From positions 186,001 through 250,000 of the forward strand of contig NZ_BJOR01000002.1 of NCBI RefSeq assembly GCF_006540305.1: DNA of 64,000 bases, given 5' to 3'. The DNA is from Streptomyces sp. 6-11-2 (GTDB taxonomy: Bacteria; Actinomycetota; Actinomycetes; Streptomycetales; Streptomycetaceae). The notes beneath the pieces were generated by a model. The model was not told the origin of the DNA. It worked only from the letters and a program-made list of their open reading frames with translations, and did not search any database. A program made the translations under genes and the position numbers. Below, piece by piece: positions 25,987 through 34,060 of the stretch (position 1 is the stretch's first letter; the number at the start of each line of letters is the position of its first letter).

Positions 25987-27165
25987 TCAGCCGTCGGTCT
26001 CGGGGGCGAAGGGGCCGCCGGTGCCGAACGTGAGCCGTGCGAAGTTCTCGGCGATGCGGCGGTGACCCGCGGGGTCGGGGTGGACCTCGTCGGGCAGCGG
26101 GAGTTCGGCGTAGTCCGTCTCGCCGTACAGTTCGCGGCCGTCGAGGTGGTGCAGGTTCGGGTCGTCGGCCGCCCGCTGCCCGACGATCCGGGCGAGTTCG
26201 TGGCGGATGACGTTGAGCGTCAGGCGCCCGGCGGCGCGTTCGGCCGGATCGCCCGTGGCCCTGAACCGCAGGGTCCCGCCCTGGAAGTCGGGCGCGAGGG
26301 GGCCGGGAGTGTCCTCCTGGACCGGACACAGGATGGAGGACACGACCAGCAACGGCGTCGTCGGATGCCCCTCGCGGATGGTGTCGAGGAAGCCGTGGAC
26401 GGCCGGGACGAAGGCGCGCAGACGCATCGCGTCGGTGTTGACGACATTGATGCCGATCTTGACGCTGATCAGGTCCGCGGGGGTGTCCCGCATCGCCCGG
26501 GCGGTGAACGGGTCGAGCAGCGCGCTGCCGCCGAATCCCAGGTTGACCAGCTCCACTCCGCTCCGGGCCGCGGCCAGGGCCGGCCAGATGGCGGTCGGGT
26601 GGGCGGCGTTCGAGCCGTGGCTGATGGAACTGCCGTGGTGCAGCCACACCCTGCGGCCGCTGTCCGGCGCCGGCTCGACCGGGGCGTCGGTGCGCAGCGC
26701 GATCAACTCGGTGATCTCCGCGTGCGGGAGCCAGATCTCGATGTCCTTGTCCCGCGCGGGAAGTCCGGTGAACCGGGCGGTGCCGGGAGGCCCTTCGAGC
26801 AGCTCGGCGGACTGGGTGGCCATGTCGATGGTGCGGACGTTGCCACCGGTCACCGTGTCCTGGCCCGCGAGGCGTCCGTCGACCAGCAGGTCGTACACGC
26901 CGTCCGCCGGGGCCGGGAGACCGCGGTAGGCCCTCTTGGTGGGCAGGGTGACCAGTTCGATGGTGGTCGCCCGGGTGCGGAGGGCCAGCCGTACGCCGGA
27001 CGGCTGGGCTTCGGCCATGGCCAGTTGCTCGTCGGGGATCTGCCGGCGCGCCCCAGCGGGCAGCCGGTGCGGCAGCAGTCCGTGCGCCGTGCGCTCCACG
27101 TCGAGGGCGCCGCGCAGAAGGTCCGCGGTGACGGGTGTGGTGATCCAGTCGTGCTCGGTGTTCAT
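25987..27165 (-). CDS. SGNH/GDSL-family esterase
   Basis: A 392-residue hydrolase. An N-terminal jelly-roll-like region (about residues 1-165) is followed by an SGNH domain: nucleophile block VWLHHGSSISHGSN near residue 175, the Gly block NLGFGGSALL, the Asn block VKIGINVVN, and the catalytic Asp-His block PLPDEVHPDPAGH. The fold suggests an esterase or acyl-hydrolase acting on a sugar or lipid ester. No signal peptide is evident, so it is probably cytoplasmic. ATG 27165. Confidence 0.87.
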   Translation of the reverse strand: MNTEHDWITTPVTADLLRGALDVERTAHGLLPHRLPAGARRQIPDEQLAMAEAQPSGVRLALRTRATTIELVTLPTKRAYRGLPAPADGVYDLLVDGRLAGQDTVTGGNVRTIDMATQSAELLEGPPGTARFTGLPARDKDIEIWLPHAEITELIALRTDAPVEPAPDSGRRVWLHHGSSISHGSNAAHPTAIWPALAAARSGVELVNLGFGGSALLDPFTARAMRDTPADLISVKIGINVVNTDAMRLRAFVPAVHGFLDTIREGHPTTPLLVVSSILCPVQEDTPGPLAPDFQGGTLRFRATGDPAERAAGRLTLNVIRHELARIVGQRAADDPNLHHLDGRELYGETDYAELPLPDEVHPDPAGHRRIAENFARLTFGTGGPFAPETDG

Positions 27166-27795
27166 CGCCTCAGCCTGTTGATCAAGAGTTACGGGTTGTT
27201 CACGGGTGCGGGTACGCGGCGCGGCCTACCGAGGGTACCCGCGACCCGACAGTCATTATGCATTTGCCTAATACCTATAGGCAATCGCGATCGAGGCAGG
27301 CCAAGGCCGTGTCCGGCGGGATGCTCAGGTGGCGGGGGTGACGAGGTCCTGGGTGCCGAGGACGGTGAGGAGGGCGAGGCGTTCGGCGTCCTCGGTGCCG
27401 GGTTCGGCCGTCTGGACCATGATCCGCAGGTCGCTGGAACACCGGGATCCAGACGGTCGAGGAGGGCGCCGAAATCATCGCAGCCGGACCCGGACGGCCG
27501 CACCGGCGGGTACTTCGACGTGACGGGGCCGCTGCCCTGGCGACCGGCGCCGCGGCACTCCGGTCGGGAAGCGGTTGACCGGGCGACTCGGCTCCCCGTG
27601 GCGAGGAGCCGGGACGTGTCGGTGACGCGGGTCGGGGAACTGCTCCAGCAGCTGGTCGCTGTGGCTCTTTCGACCCGCTGGGGCCGACCGAGGCCAAGCG
27701 GAGAACCCGGCGTGCCGGAAGCCGCCCGCGTGAAGGTCGGGTACGCGGGCGGCGTGCATTCGGTCGAGTGGGCGTGAGCGCGTGGGCTCGGCTGT
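27166..27795. other. intergenic region with decayed gene fragment
   Basis: About 630 bases without an intact gene. On the minus strand, from about 27432 to the TGA at 27327-27325, one frame reads DLRIMVQTAEPGTEDAERL and ALLTVLGTQDLVTPAT. This resembles the C-terminal tail of MmyB-like XRE regulators (a VYTAEPGS-type motif followed by a leucine-rich helix). Upstream the frame has no convincing continuation, so this is probably a relic. Elsewhere I see nothing. Confidence 0.35.
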
Positions 27796-28512
27796 TCACG
27801 GGCGGGAGGGCGGCTCCTCGAACAGCACTCTCAGCGCGACCTCTCGGTAGTGCTGGATGTGCCGCAGCGAGAGGTCCGCGGCGCGTTCCGCGTCTCCGGC
27901 CGCGATCGCCTCGTACAGCCCTCGGTGGTCGTCCCACAGCGGGTGGGGATCGTCGATCTGCTGGAAGAGCCAGCGCAGTCGTCCTTCGAGCGAGCCGAGC
28001 GTGGTGCTGAGGAGGTCGTTGCCGGCGAGTTCCATGATCTGGTGGTGGAAGGCGGTGTTGGCGCGCGAGATGCGCTCGGGCGTCCCGGACATGGTGGCCC
28101 GCCGTGCCGCCTGCAACAGCTTGGCCAGGTGCTGAAGCTGGTCCGCGGTCGCGCGCTCGGTGGCGCGGCGCGCCGCCAGGACCTCCAGGGCCTCGCGCAT
28201 GTCGAAGAGGTTCTCGACGTCCTCGCGGGTCATACCGCGCACGACGATGCGGCGGGGTGAGAGCGCCTGGAGGAACCCCTCGGACAGCAGGATGCGGATC
28301 GCCTCGCGCACCGGCACGCGTGACACCCCGAACTCGTCCGCCACCTCGCGCTCCATGAGGCGGTCTCCCGGTCTCAGGCGGCCCGTGATGATGCGGTCGC
28401 GCAGGCCTTCGCAGACCTGGTCGCGCAGCCACATCGAACCGGTGGCCGAGGCGGCGGCGGACTGCTGTGCCGCCGGGGCGGCGCCGGCCGCCGCGGTCTT
28501 CTTCGGGTTCAC
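27796..28512 (-). CDS. GntR/FCD-family transcriptional regulator
   Basis: A 238-residue regulator with a winged-helix GntR domain (GLRDRIITGRLRPGDRLMEREVADEFGVSRVPVREAIRILLSEGFLQ) and an all-helical FCD ligand domain (LFDMREALEVLAARRA...NTAFHHQIMELAGN...HRGLYEAIAAGDAERA). The FCD metal-site residues (D in FDMRE, H in NTAFHHQ, the later H positions) appear kept. GTG 28512 follows GGAGG by five bases. It is divergent from a three-gene catabolic operon, with matching operators in the intergenic region. Confidence 0.92.
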   Translation of the reverse strand: MNPKKTAAAGAAPAAQQSAAASATGSMWLRDQVCEGLRDRIITGRLRPGDRLMEREVADEFGVSRVPVREAIRILLSEGFLQALSPRRIVVRGMTREDVENLFDMREALEVLAARRATERATADQLQHLAKLLQAARRATMSGTPERISRANTAFHHQIMELAGNDLLSTTLGSLEGRLRWLFQQIDDPHPLWDDHRGLYEAIAAGDAERAADLSLRHIQHYREVALRVLFEEPPSRP

Positions 28513-28541
28513 AAGGCCTCCGGGCATGTCGAGGAAATTAA

Positions 28542-28594
28542 GGTATACCAAAACCTTGACGGGGGAGTTGTCGCACCTTCATTTTAGGTATACC
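28542..28594. promoter_or_regulatory. paired GntR operators and catabolic promoter
   Basis: The palindrome GGTATACC occurs at 28542-28549 and 28587-28594, each in the wider context TTnnAGGTATACCAA, 45 bases apart. TTGACG at 28556-28561 followed after 18 bases by CATTTT (28580-28585) is a possible promoter toward the transporter, so the second site would cover its -10 region. GGTATACC-type dyads are known for FCD-type GntR proteins. The pair probably controls both directions. Confidence 0.7.
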
Positions 28595-28719
28595 AAGCCG
28601 ACGAACGGCCTGGCTGTGACGTTGCTGCAGCTGTCCTGGTCCCGCCCGGACCCCGTCCTGCCCGGGCGCCGGACCATGCCCTTTTCACCTCCTTTCCCCT
28701 GCTGAAACGAGGGTTCACC

Positions 28720-30087
28720 ATGAGTGCCTCAGCAAGACAGCCCACCTCAGGGACCGCCCCGGGGAGCGCCCGGGAGGCGGATGCCGAAACCGCGCCCGGT
28801 TCCGCCTCCCCCGCGGGCGCCCGGCCCAGCCGGGTGCGCTGGACCATGTTCGTGCTGCTCCTCGGTGTCGTCGCGCTCAACTACATCGACCGCAGCTCCG
28901 TCTCGGTGGCCCTGCCACTGATCACGAAGGATCTCGGCCTCTCCAAGGAGACCACCGGCTTCGTGCTGAGCGCGTTCTTCTGGACGTACGCGCTGATGCA
29001 ACTGCCCAGCGGCTGGCTGATCGACCGCTTCGGCGCCCGGTTCATGGCATCCGGCTCCTGCGTCGGCTGGGGCGTCGTCCAAGCGCTGACCGCCGGCGCG
29101 ACGAGTGCGGGCTCCCTGCTCGGACTGCGACTCGCGCTCGGCGCCGTCGAAGCCCCCGTGATGCCGGCCGGCGGCAAGCTCAACGCCCAATGGCTGCCCG
29201 CCCGGGAGCGTGGCAGGGGCGCGGTGCTGCTGGACGGCGGCGCTCCGCTCGGCGCGGCGCTCGGCGGCGTCCTCATCTCCGGTCTGATCACCTGGACCGG
29301 CAGCTGGCGCGTCAGCTTCGTCATCGCCGGTGTGCTGACCTCCGTCGTCGGGCTCTACGCGGCCTGGTACATCCGCAACACCCCGCGCGAGCATCCCCGG
29401 GTCAACGAAGCCGAGGCCACGTACATCGAACAGGCCCACGCCGAGGAGGACGCGCAAGGGGAGAAGGGCGGCCGCGCCGGGCTGCTGCCCTACCTCAGGC
29501 ACCGTTCCTTCTGGGCGATGTGCCTGGGCTGGATGGGCTTCAACGGCGTCTTCTACGGGCTGCTCACCTGGGGGCCCCTCTACCTCTCCGAGGCCAAGGG
29601 CTTCGACATCTCGACGCTCGGCTGGTCCACTCTCGCCATCTTCGGCGCCGGATTCGTCGGGGAACTCGCCGGCGGATGGCTGTCCGACCGCTGGCAGGCC
29701 AAGGGCACCCCGGTCAACACGGTCATGCGCACCCTGCTGGGTGCGGCCGGTGCCGTCGTCGTCGCCGGACTGCTCGGCGTGGTGCTGGTGCCGGACGCCG
29801 TCACGGCCGTCGTCCTGCTCTCCACCGTGCTGTTCTTCCTGCGCTGGGCGGGCCTGTACTGGTCGCTGCCGTCCATCCTCGCGGGCCGCGCCAACGCCGG
29901 GATCGTCGGCGGCGCCATGAACCTCTCCGGGAACATCGCCGGCATCGTCACACCGATCGTCGTGGGCTTCATCGTCGGCGGCACGGGCTCCTACACCTGG
30001 GCCCTTCTGTACTTCGTCGGCGCGGGTGTGCTCTTCACCGCGTCGTCCCTCGCCCTCGACTGCAGCAGGAGGCTCACGACCCGATGA
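28720..30087 (+). CDS. MFS transporter, anion:cation symporter type
   Basis: A 455-residue transporter with 12 predicted membrane segments. It opens with LLGVVALNYIDRSSVSVALPLITKDLGLS and has GWLIDRFGARFMA, both typical of the ACS group (galactonate, glucarate, phthalate-type acid uptake). A mid-loop of charged residues (YIEQAHAEEDAQGEKGG) splits the halves. It overlaps the next gene by ATGA, so uptake and catabolism are coupled. The substrate is probably an organic acid, inferred from family and neighbours. Confidence 0.92.
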   Translation: MSASARQPTSGTAPGSAREADAETAPGSASPAGARPSRVRWTMFVLLLGVVALNYIDRSSVSVALPLITKDLGLSKETTGFVLSAFFWTYALMQLPSGWLIDRFGARFMASGSCVGWGVVQALTAGATSAGSLLGLRLALGAVEAPVMPAGGKLNAQWLPARERGRGAVLLDGGAPLGAALGGVLISGLITWTGSWRVSFVIAGVLTSVVGLYAAWYIRNTPREHPRVNEAEATYIEQAHAEEDAQGEKGGRAGLLPYLRHRSFWAMCLGWMGFNGVFYGLLTWGPLYLSEAKGFDISTLGWSTLAIFGAGFVGELAGGWLSDRWQAKGTPVNTVMRTLLGAAGAVVVAGLLGVVLVPDAVTAVVLLSTVLFFLRWAGLYWSLPSILAGRANAGIVGGAMNLSGNIAGIVTPIVVGFIVGGTGSYTWALLYFVGAGVLFTASSLALDCSRRLTTR

Positions 30088-31313
30088 CGACGCCCCCGAC
30101 GACCTCGACCATGACGACGGCGCTCACGTGCGCGAAGCCCGACGGGCTGCCCCATCGGCTGGGCATGCTCACCCCGTCCTCCAACACCTGCCTGGAACCG
30201 GTGACATACCGGCTGCTGGGAACCACCGGCGCCGACGCCCGTGTGACGGCGCACTTCGCCCGCGTGCCCGTCACCCGCATCGTGCTGGACGACGGCTGCG
30301 ACGCCCAGTTCGACACCGCGCCGATGCTCGCCGCCGCCCGGCAACTCGCCGACGCCAAGGTCGATGTGATCGCCTGGAACGGCACCTCCGGCTCCTGGCT
30401 CGGCGTCGACCGCGACCGCGCACTGTGCGCCGCGATCACCGAGGCCACCGGCGTGCCCGCCACCACCTCCACCCTCGCGCTGCTCGACGCCTGCGCCGCG
30501 TACGGCGTCACCCGGCTGGGGCTCGCCCTGCCCTACACCCGCGACGTGGCCGAGCGGATCGCGGCGACGTACGCCAAGGAGGGCGTCGTCTGCACCCTGG
30601 CGGCCGAGCCGTTCGGGATCAGCGACAACGAGGCATTCGCCCGCGTCCCGGAGGGCGAGGTCGCCCGCCAGGTCCGCGGCGCCGCGCGCGGGGACGCCCA
30701 CGCGGTCGCCGTCGTCTGCACCAACGTGCACGGCGCCGGGGTCGCCGAGCAACTCGAACAGGAGCTGAAACTCCTGGTGTTCGACAGTGTTACCGCGACC
30801 CTGTGGAAGTCGCTGGACCTGGCCGGCGCCGCCCCCGCGGTCCCCGGCCACGGCGACCTGCTGCGCACCGGCAGCCTGCGCGCCCGCTTCCAGGAGGTGC
30901 TGGCGGACCTGCTCGCCGCGACCGGCGCCGACCGTGCCACCTTCCGTGTCGACCTGCCCGAGCACGGGCTGCACGTCGATCTCACGGCGGGCGAGGCGCA
31001 CCGCGAGGGCGTGCGGTCCATCCGCCGTGACGCCTCCCTCGACCAGCGGCGGCTGAACACCGTCGAGTGGCTGGAGCGCAACCGGACCCCTCTCGTCCAG
31101 CCGCACTTCGAGGCGATCCCGCACCCGCCGCAGGCGCTGATCGACGTCTACGGAGTACACGCGCAGATGCTCGGCCCCGTAGAACGCGACGGAGCCCTCG
31201 CGGGCTGGCTCTCCGTGCACAGCATGGAGGAACGCGGCTGGTCCGACGCCGACACCGCCGCGCTGTCCGCCGCCACGGCCCGCATCCACAGCGCCCTCGA
31301 CCACCGACTCTGA
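30084..31313 (+). CDS. Asp/Glu-racemase-superfamily enzyme fused to GAF domain
   Basis: A 409-residue two-domain protein. Residues about 20-250 form a maleate-isomerase / arylmalonate-decarboxylase-like domain ([51 protein letters not shown]). Residues about 270-405 form a GAF-like domain ([14 protein letters not shown]...[21 protein letters not shown]). The first catalytic cysteine position of racemases is GTSGSW here (residues 100-105), while the second cysteine (C212) is kept. That pattern resembles arylmalonate decarboxylase rather than a two-cysteine racemase. Start ATG 30084 overlaps the transporter stop; AGGAGG lies about 12 bases upstream. Confidence 0.8.
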   Translation: MTTPPTTSTMTTALTCAKPDGLPHRLGMLTPSSNTCLEPVTYRLLGTTGADARVTAHFARVPVTRIVLDDGCDAQFDTAPMLAAARQLADAKVDVIAWNGTSGSWLGVDRDRALCAAITEATGVPATTSTLALLDACAAYGVTRLGLALPYTRDVAERIAATYAKEGVVCTLAAEPFGISDNEAFARVPEGEVARQVRGAARGDAHAVAVVCTNVHGAGVAEQLEQELKLLVFDSVTATLWKSLDLAGAAPAVPGHGDLLRTGSLRARFQEVLADLLAATGADRATFRVDLPEHGLHVDLTAGEAHREGVRSIRRDASLDQRRLNTVEWLERNRTPLVQPHFEAIPHPPQALIDVYGVHAQMLGPVERDGALAGWLSVHSMEERGWSDADTAALSAATARIHSALDHRL

Positions 31314-31332
31314 CCCCTTCGCACGAAAGGCA

Positions 31333-32292
31333 ATGCGCACTGTGACGCAGGAAAGCACCACCCGGGCCACGACGACCGGCCCCACGGCCACCAAGGACAT
31401 CAGGATCGCCCTCGGTGTCGATGTGGACGCCGTCGCCGGCTGGCTCGGCTCCTACGGCGGCGAGGACTCCCCGAACGACATCCAGCGCGGCGTCTTCGCG
31501 GGCGAGGTCGGCACCCCGCGCCTGCTGAAGCTGTTCGAGCGGTACGGCATACGCACGAGCTGGTTCATCCCGGGCCACTCCATCGAGACCTTCCCCGAGC
31601 AGACCCGGATGGTCGTGGAGGCGGGCCATGAGATCGGCGCCCACGGCTACTCGCACGAGAACCCGATCGCGATGACCCCGCAGCAGGAGGAGGACGTCCT
31701 CGCCAAGTGCGTGGAGCTCATCGAGCAGTACACCGGACGCAAGCCGCGCGGCTATGTCGCGCCCTGGTGGGAGATGTCGCCGTACACCGCGGAGCTCCTG
31801 CACAAGTACGGCTTCTCCTACGACCACTCGCAGAACTACCGCGACTTCACCCCCTTCTACGCCCGCGTGGGCGACCAATGGACCAAGATCGACTACACCG
31901 CCGAGGCCAAGGACTGGATGAAGCCCCTGATCCACGGCCACGAGGTCGATCTCGTCGAGTTCTGCGGCAACTGGTACGTCGACGACCTGCCGCCGATGAT
32001 GTTCAACAAGCACGCCCACAACAGTCACGGTTACGTCAGCCCGCGGGTCCTGGAGCAGGACTGGAAGGACCAGTTCGACTGGGTCCACCGGGAGCTGGAC
32101 TACGCGGTCCTGCCGATCACGCTGCACCCCGACGTGAGCGGCCGCCCCCAGGTGCTGCTCATGCTGGAACGCTTCATCGACTACGTCTCCGGGCACGACG
32201 GGGTCGGCTTCTGCACGCTGGAGGACGCGGCGGACGACTTCCGCCGCCGCTTCCCCTTCGACGGGCCCGCCCGGCCGGCCGACATGCGCTGA
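31333..32292 (+). CDS. polysaccharide-deacetylase-fold hydrolase
   Basis: A 319-residue NodB-fold metal hydrolase: metal-binding aspartates in [11 protein letters not shown], the HxxxH motif in [14 protein letters not shown], and the later [10 protein letters not shown] segment. The WHOLE layout resembles the PgdA HP0310-like / PuuE allantoinase / cyclic-imide hydrolase branch more than secreted chitin or peptidoglycan deacetylases; no signal peptide is present. In this operon, beside an Asp/Glu-racemase-like enzyme and an organic-acid transporter, amide or cyclic-imide hydrolysis is a reasonable guess. Start may be ATG 31333 or GTG 31342. Confidence 0.82.
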   Translation: MRTVTQESTTRATTTGPTATKDIRIALGVDVDAVAGWLGSYGGEDSPNDIQRGVFAGEVGTPRLLKLFERYGIRTSWFIPGHSIETFPEQTRMVVEAGHEIGAHGYSHENPIAMTPQQEEDVLAKCVELIEQYTGRKPRGYVAPWWEMSPYTAELLHKYGFSYDHSQNYRDFTPFYARVGDQWTKIDYTAEAKDWMKPLIHGHEVDLVEFCGNWYVDDLPPMMFNKHAHNSHGYVSPRVLEQDWKDQFDWVHRELDYAVLPITLHPDVSGRPQVLLMLERFIDYVSGHDGVGFCTLEDAADDFRRRFPFDGPARPADMR

Positions 32293-32841
32293 GCCCGCCC
32301 GCGGCGGACGGCGTCGGGGATCGCCTGGAAACCCATCGCGTACGGGTCGCCGACCTATACGCGATGGCCCTGGCCGGTGGGGGCCACCGCGGCGTCGCTC
32401 ACCAGGGGGCCACCGGATGCAGTCCCGCCTGCCGGTCCCGGGCCGTGTGCGCGATCTCGGGGCGCTCCCGCAGGCCCGGCCACACCCCCGTCAGCCCGTC
32501 CGCGCCGGACGACGAAACGGCGATCCACCGCTGTCCGCGCAGGTCCGCGCCCCAGCGGGTGCGCCGCCGCTCACGGCCGGACACAGGGCCCGCTCCGTGA
32601 GCGTCTCCGGCGCCCGTGGGGGCGATTCGCTGTCCGGCGCGCGAAACGGCGGCCGCGCGAAACGGCGGCGCCGACGACAACAGGGCGAGACCGATGGTGT
32701 CCGCCTCCACGGCGTGACCTGCTACGCCATCGACCCGGCGGGCGCCCGGCGCCTGTGGACGCTCTCGGAGGAGATGCTCGCGGAAGCCGACTGGGAGGGG
32801 GCGGAATATCCTGTTCACGCAGAGAGCGGCGGTGATCAGAA
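32293..32841. other. intergenic region with SDR-like remnant
   Basis: About 550 bases without an intact gene. On the plus strand around 32694-32790 one frame reads VRLHGVTCYAIDPAGARRLW and TLSEEMLAEADWE. This matches the usual C-terminal tail of retinol-dehydrogenase-like SDRs (ALDPxxARRLWEVSEELTG). No upstream SDR body is visible, so it looks like a relic. On the minus strand near 32399-32580 a frame (GADLRGQRWIAVSSSGADGL) looks weakly protein-like but I cannot assign it. Confidence 0.35.
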
Positions 32842-33384
32842 ATGGCACACCAACGCCAGGTTCCACGCCCACGCCTTCGTGATGCCACCCGGTTCGTACG
32901 GGTCGGCGCCCTCGCGGCGGTCCTGACGCTGGGCGCCGGTCCCGCCCGGGCGGCCTCCGGGGGCCACGTTTCCACGATCGACGCGGCGACCCACCGGATG
33001 ACCGTCACGGATCACGGCCGCACGGTGATGACCTTCGCCGTCGGCTTCGGAAAGTCCGGCTTCCCGACGCCGTCCGGAACGTTCCACGTGCTGGGCAAGG
33101 ACGCCGTCATCACGATGACCTCGTGCAGTGCGAACATCACCTGTGATCCGGGCAACCCCGAGTACTACGTCCTCACGGTCCACTGGGCCGTGCGCCTGAC
33201 CAGCGCGGGGGTGTTCGTCCACGCGGCACCGTGGGACCGTGTCATCGGCCGGACCGACACTTCCCACGGCTGCATCCACCTGAACACGGCGGCCGCCCAC
33301 CGCTTCTACGATTTCAGCCGGACCGGCGACACGGTGATCGTCAAGAACACCGGCAGCCTCGCCGACCACCGGAGCGGCCCGTAG
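32842..33384 (+). CDS. secreted L,D-transpeptidase (YkuD domain)
   Basis: A 180-residue exported enzyme. The N-terminus has basic residues then the hydrophobic signal VGALAAVLTLGAGPARAASG, with likely cleavage after ARA. The YkuD catalytic motif is complete: VFVHAAPWDRVIGRTDTSHGCIHL, with the nucleophile cysteine in SHGCIHL. L,D-transpeptidases form 3-3 crosslinks in peptidoglycan. It is shorter than typical mycobacterial or streptomycete versions and has no Ig-like or binding domain, so it is a minimal catalytic form. Confidence 0.9.
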   Translation: MAHQRQVPRPRLRDATRFVRVGALAAVLTLGAGPARAASGGHVSTIDAATHRMTVTDHGRTVMTFAVGFGKSGFPTPSGTFHVLGKDAVITMTSCSANITCDPGNPEYYVLTVHWAVRLTSAGVFVHAAPWDRVIGRTDTSHGCIHLNTAAAHRFYDFSRTGDTVIVKNTGSLADHRSGP

Positions 33385-33430
33385 CCCCGGCGCCTCGACT
33401 GCTCATGTCACGGTCCGCGCGGGAGTCACG

Positions 33431-33973
33431 TCAGACCCGGTCCAGGGGCCGGTGCGGACCGCTGGGCAGTTCCACTTCGATCGTGTCGCCGGGACGCGTC
33501 ACGCCGCCTTCCCTCACGATGGTCATGATTCCGGCTCTGCGCACGATGTTCCCCGCCTCGTCGCGGCCGACGACCTGCTTCAGCAAGCCGTCCTGAAAGC
33601 TGTCGATCTGCCGACAGGGATTGCGCAGGCCGGTGACCTCCAGGACCGCGGAGTCGCCGACACGCAGCAAGGTGCCGACCGGCAGACCGAGCAGATCGAT
33701 GCCGCGCGTAGTGATGTTCTCGCCGAGTTCGCCGGGCGCCACCGTGAACCCTTCTTCGCCGACCTCGTCGAAGAGCTCTTCGTGGATGAGGTGGACCTGG
33801 CGCAGATTCGGTTGGGTGGGATCCTGCGCGACGCGCGACCGGTGCTTGACCGTCACACCGGCGTGCACGTCCCCCTCCACACCGAGCCCGGCGAGCAGTG
33901 TGATGCTGTCCCTGTTCGGCTTGGTGAACGAGTACTCCCCGTTCCTGCTGACCGCCGTCACTGTCCCGCTCAT
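33431..33973 (-). CDS. MOSC domain protein
   Basis: A 180-residue single-domain MOSC protein. It shows GLGVEGDVHAG (MOSC opening), LIHEELFDEV, PGELGENITTRGIDL and the conserved cysteine in LRNPCRQID. MOSC domains are found in molybdenum-cofactor sulfurases and YiiM-type N-hydroxylated-base reductases, where the cysteine or nearby residues contact the cofactor. The exact role is unknown. ATG 33973 preceded by GAGGGGG is preferred to the upstream in-frame start at 34006. Confidence 0.9.
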   Translation of the reverse strand: MSGTVTAVSRNGEYSFTKPNRDSITLLAGLGVEGDVHAGVTVKHRSRVAQDPTQPNLRQVHLIHEELFDEVGEEGFTVAPGELGENITTRGIDLLGLPVGTLLRVGDSAVLEVTGLRNPCRQIDSFQDGLLKQVVGRDEAGNIVRRAGIMTIVREGGVTRPGDTIEVELPSGPHRPLDRV

Positions 33974-34060
33974 GTTCTGGACCCCCTCTGCCGTCACCAT
34001 GGTCAACCATGAGCCTAGGGGGTCTCCCGACGCTCGCCGTCCGGATTACGTGGCCGTCCC

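Noticed and set aside
31333..32292. Secreted peptidoglycan or chitin deacetylase
   Set aside because: No signal peptide or membrane anchor, and it lies in a catabolic operon with an intracellular racemase-fold enzyme.
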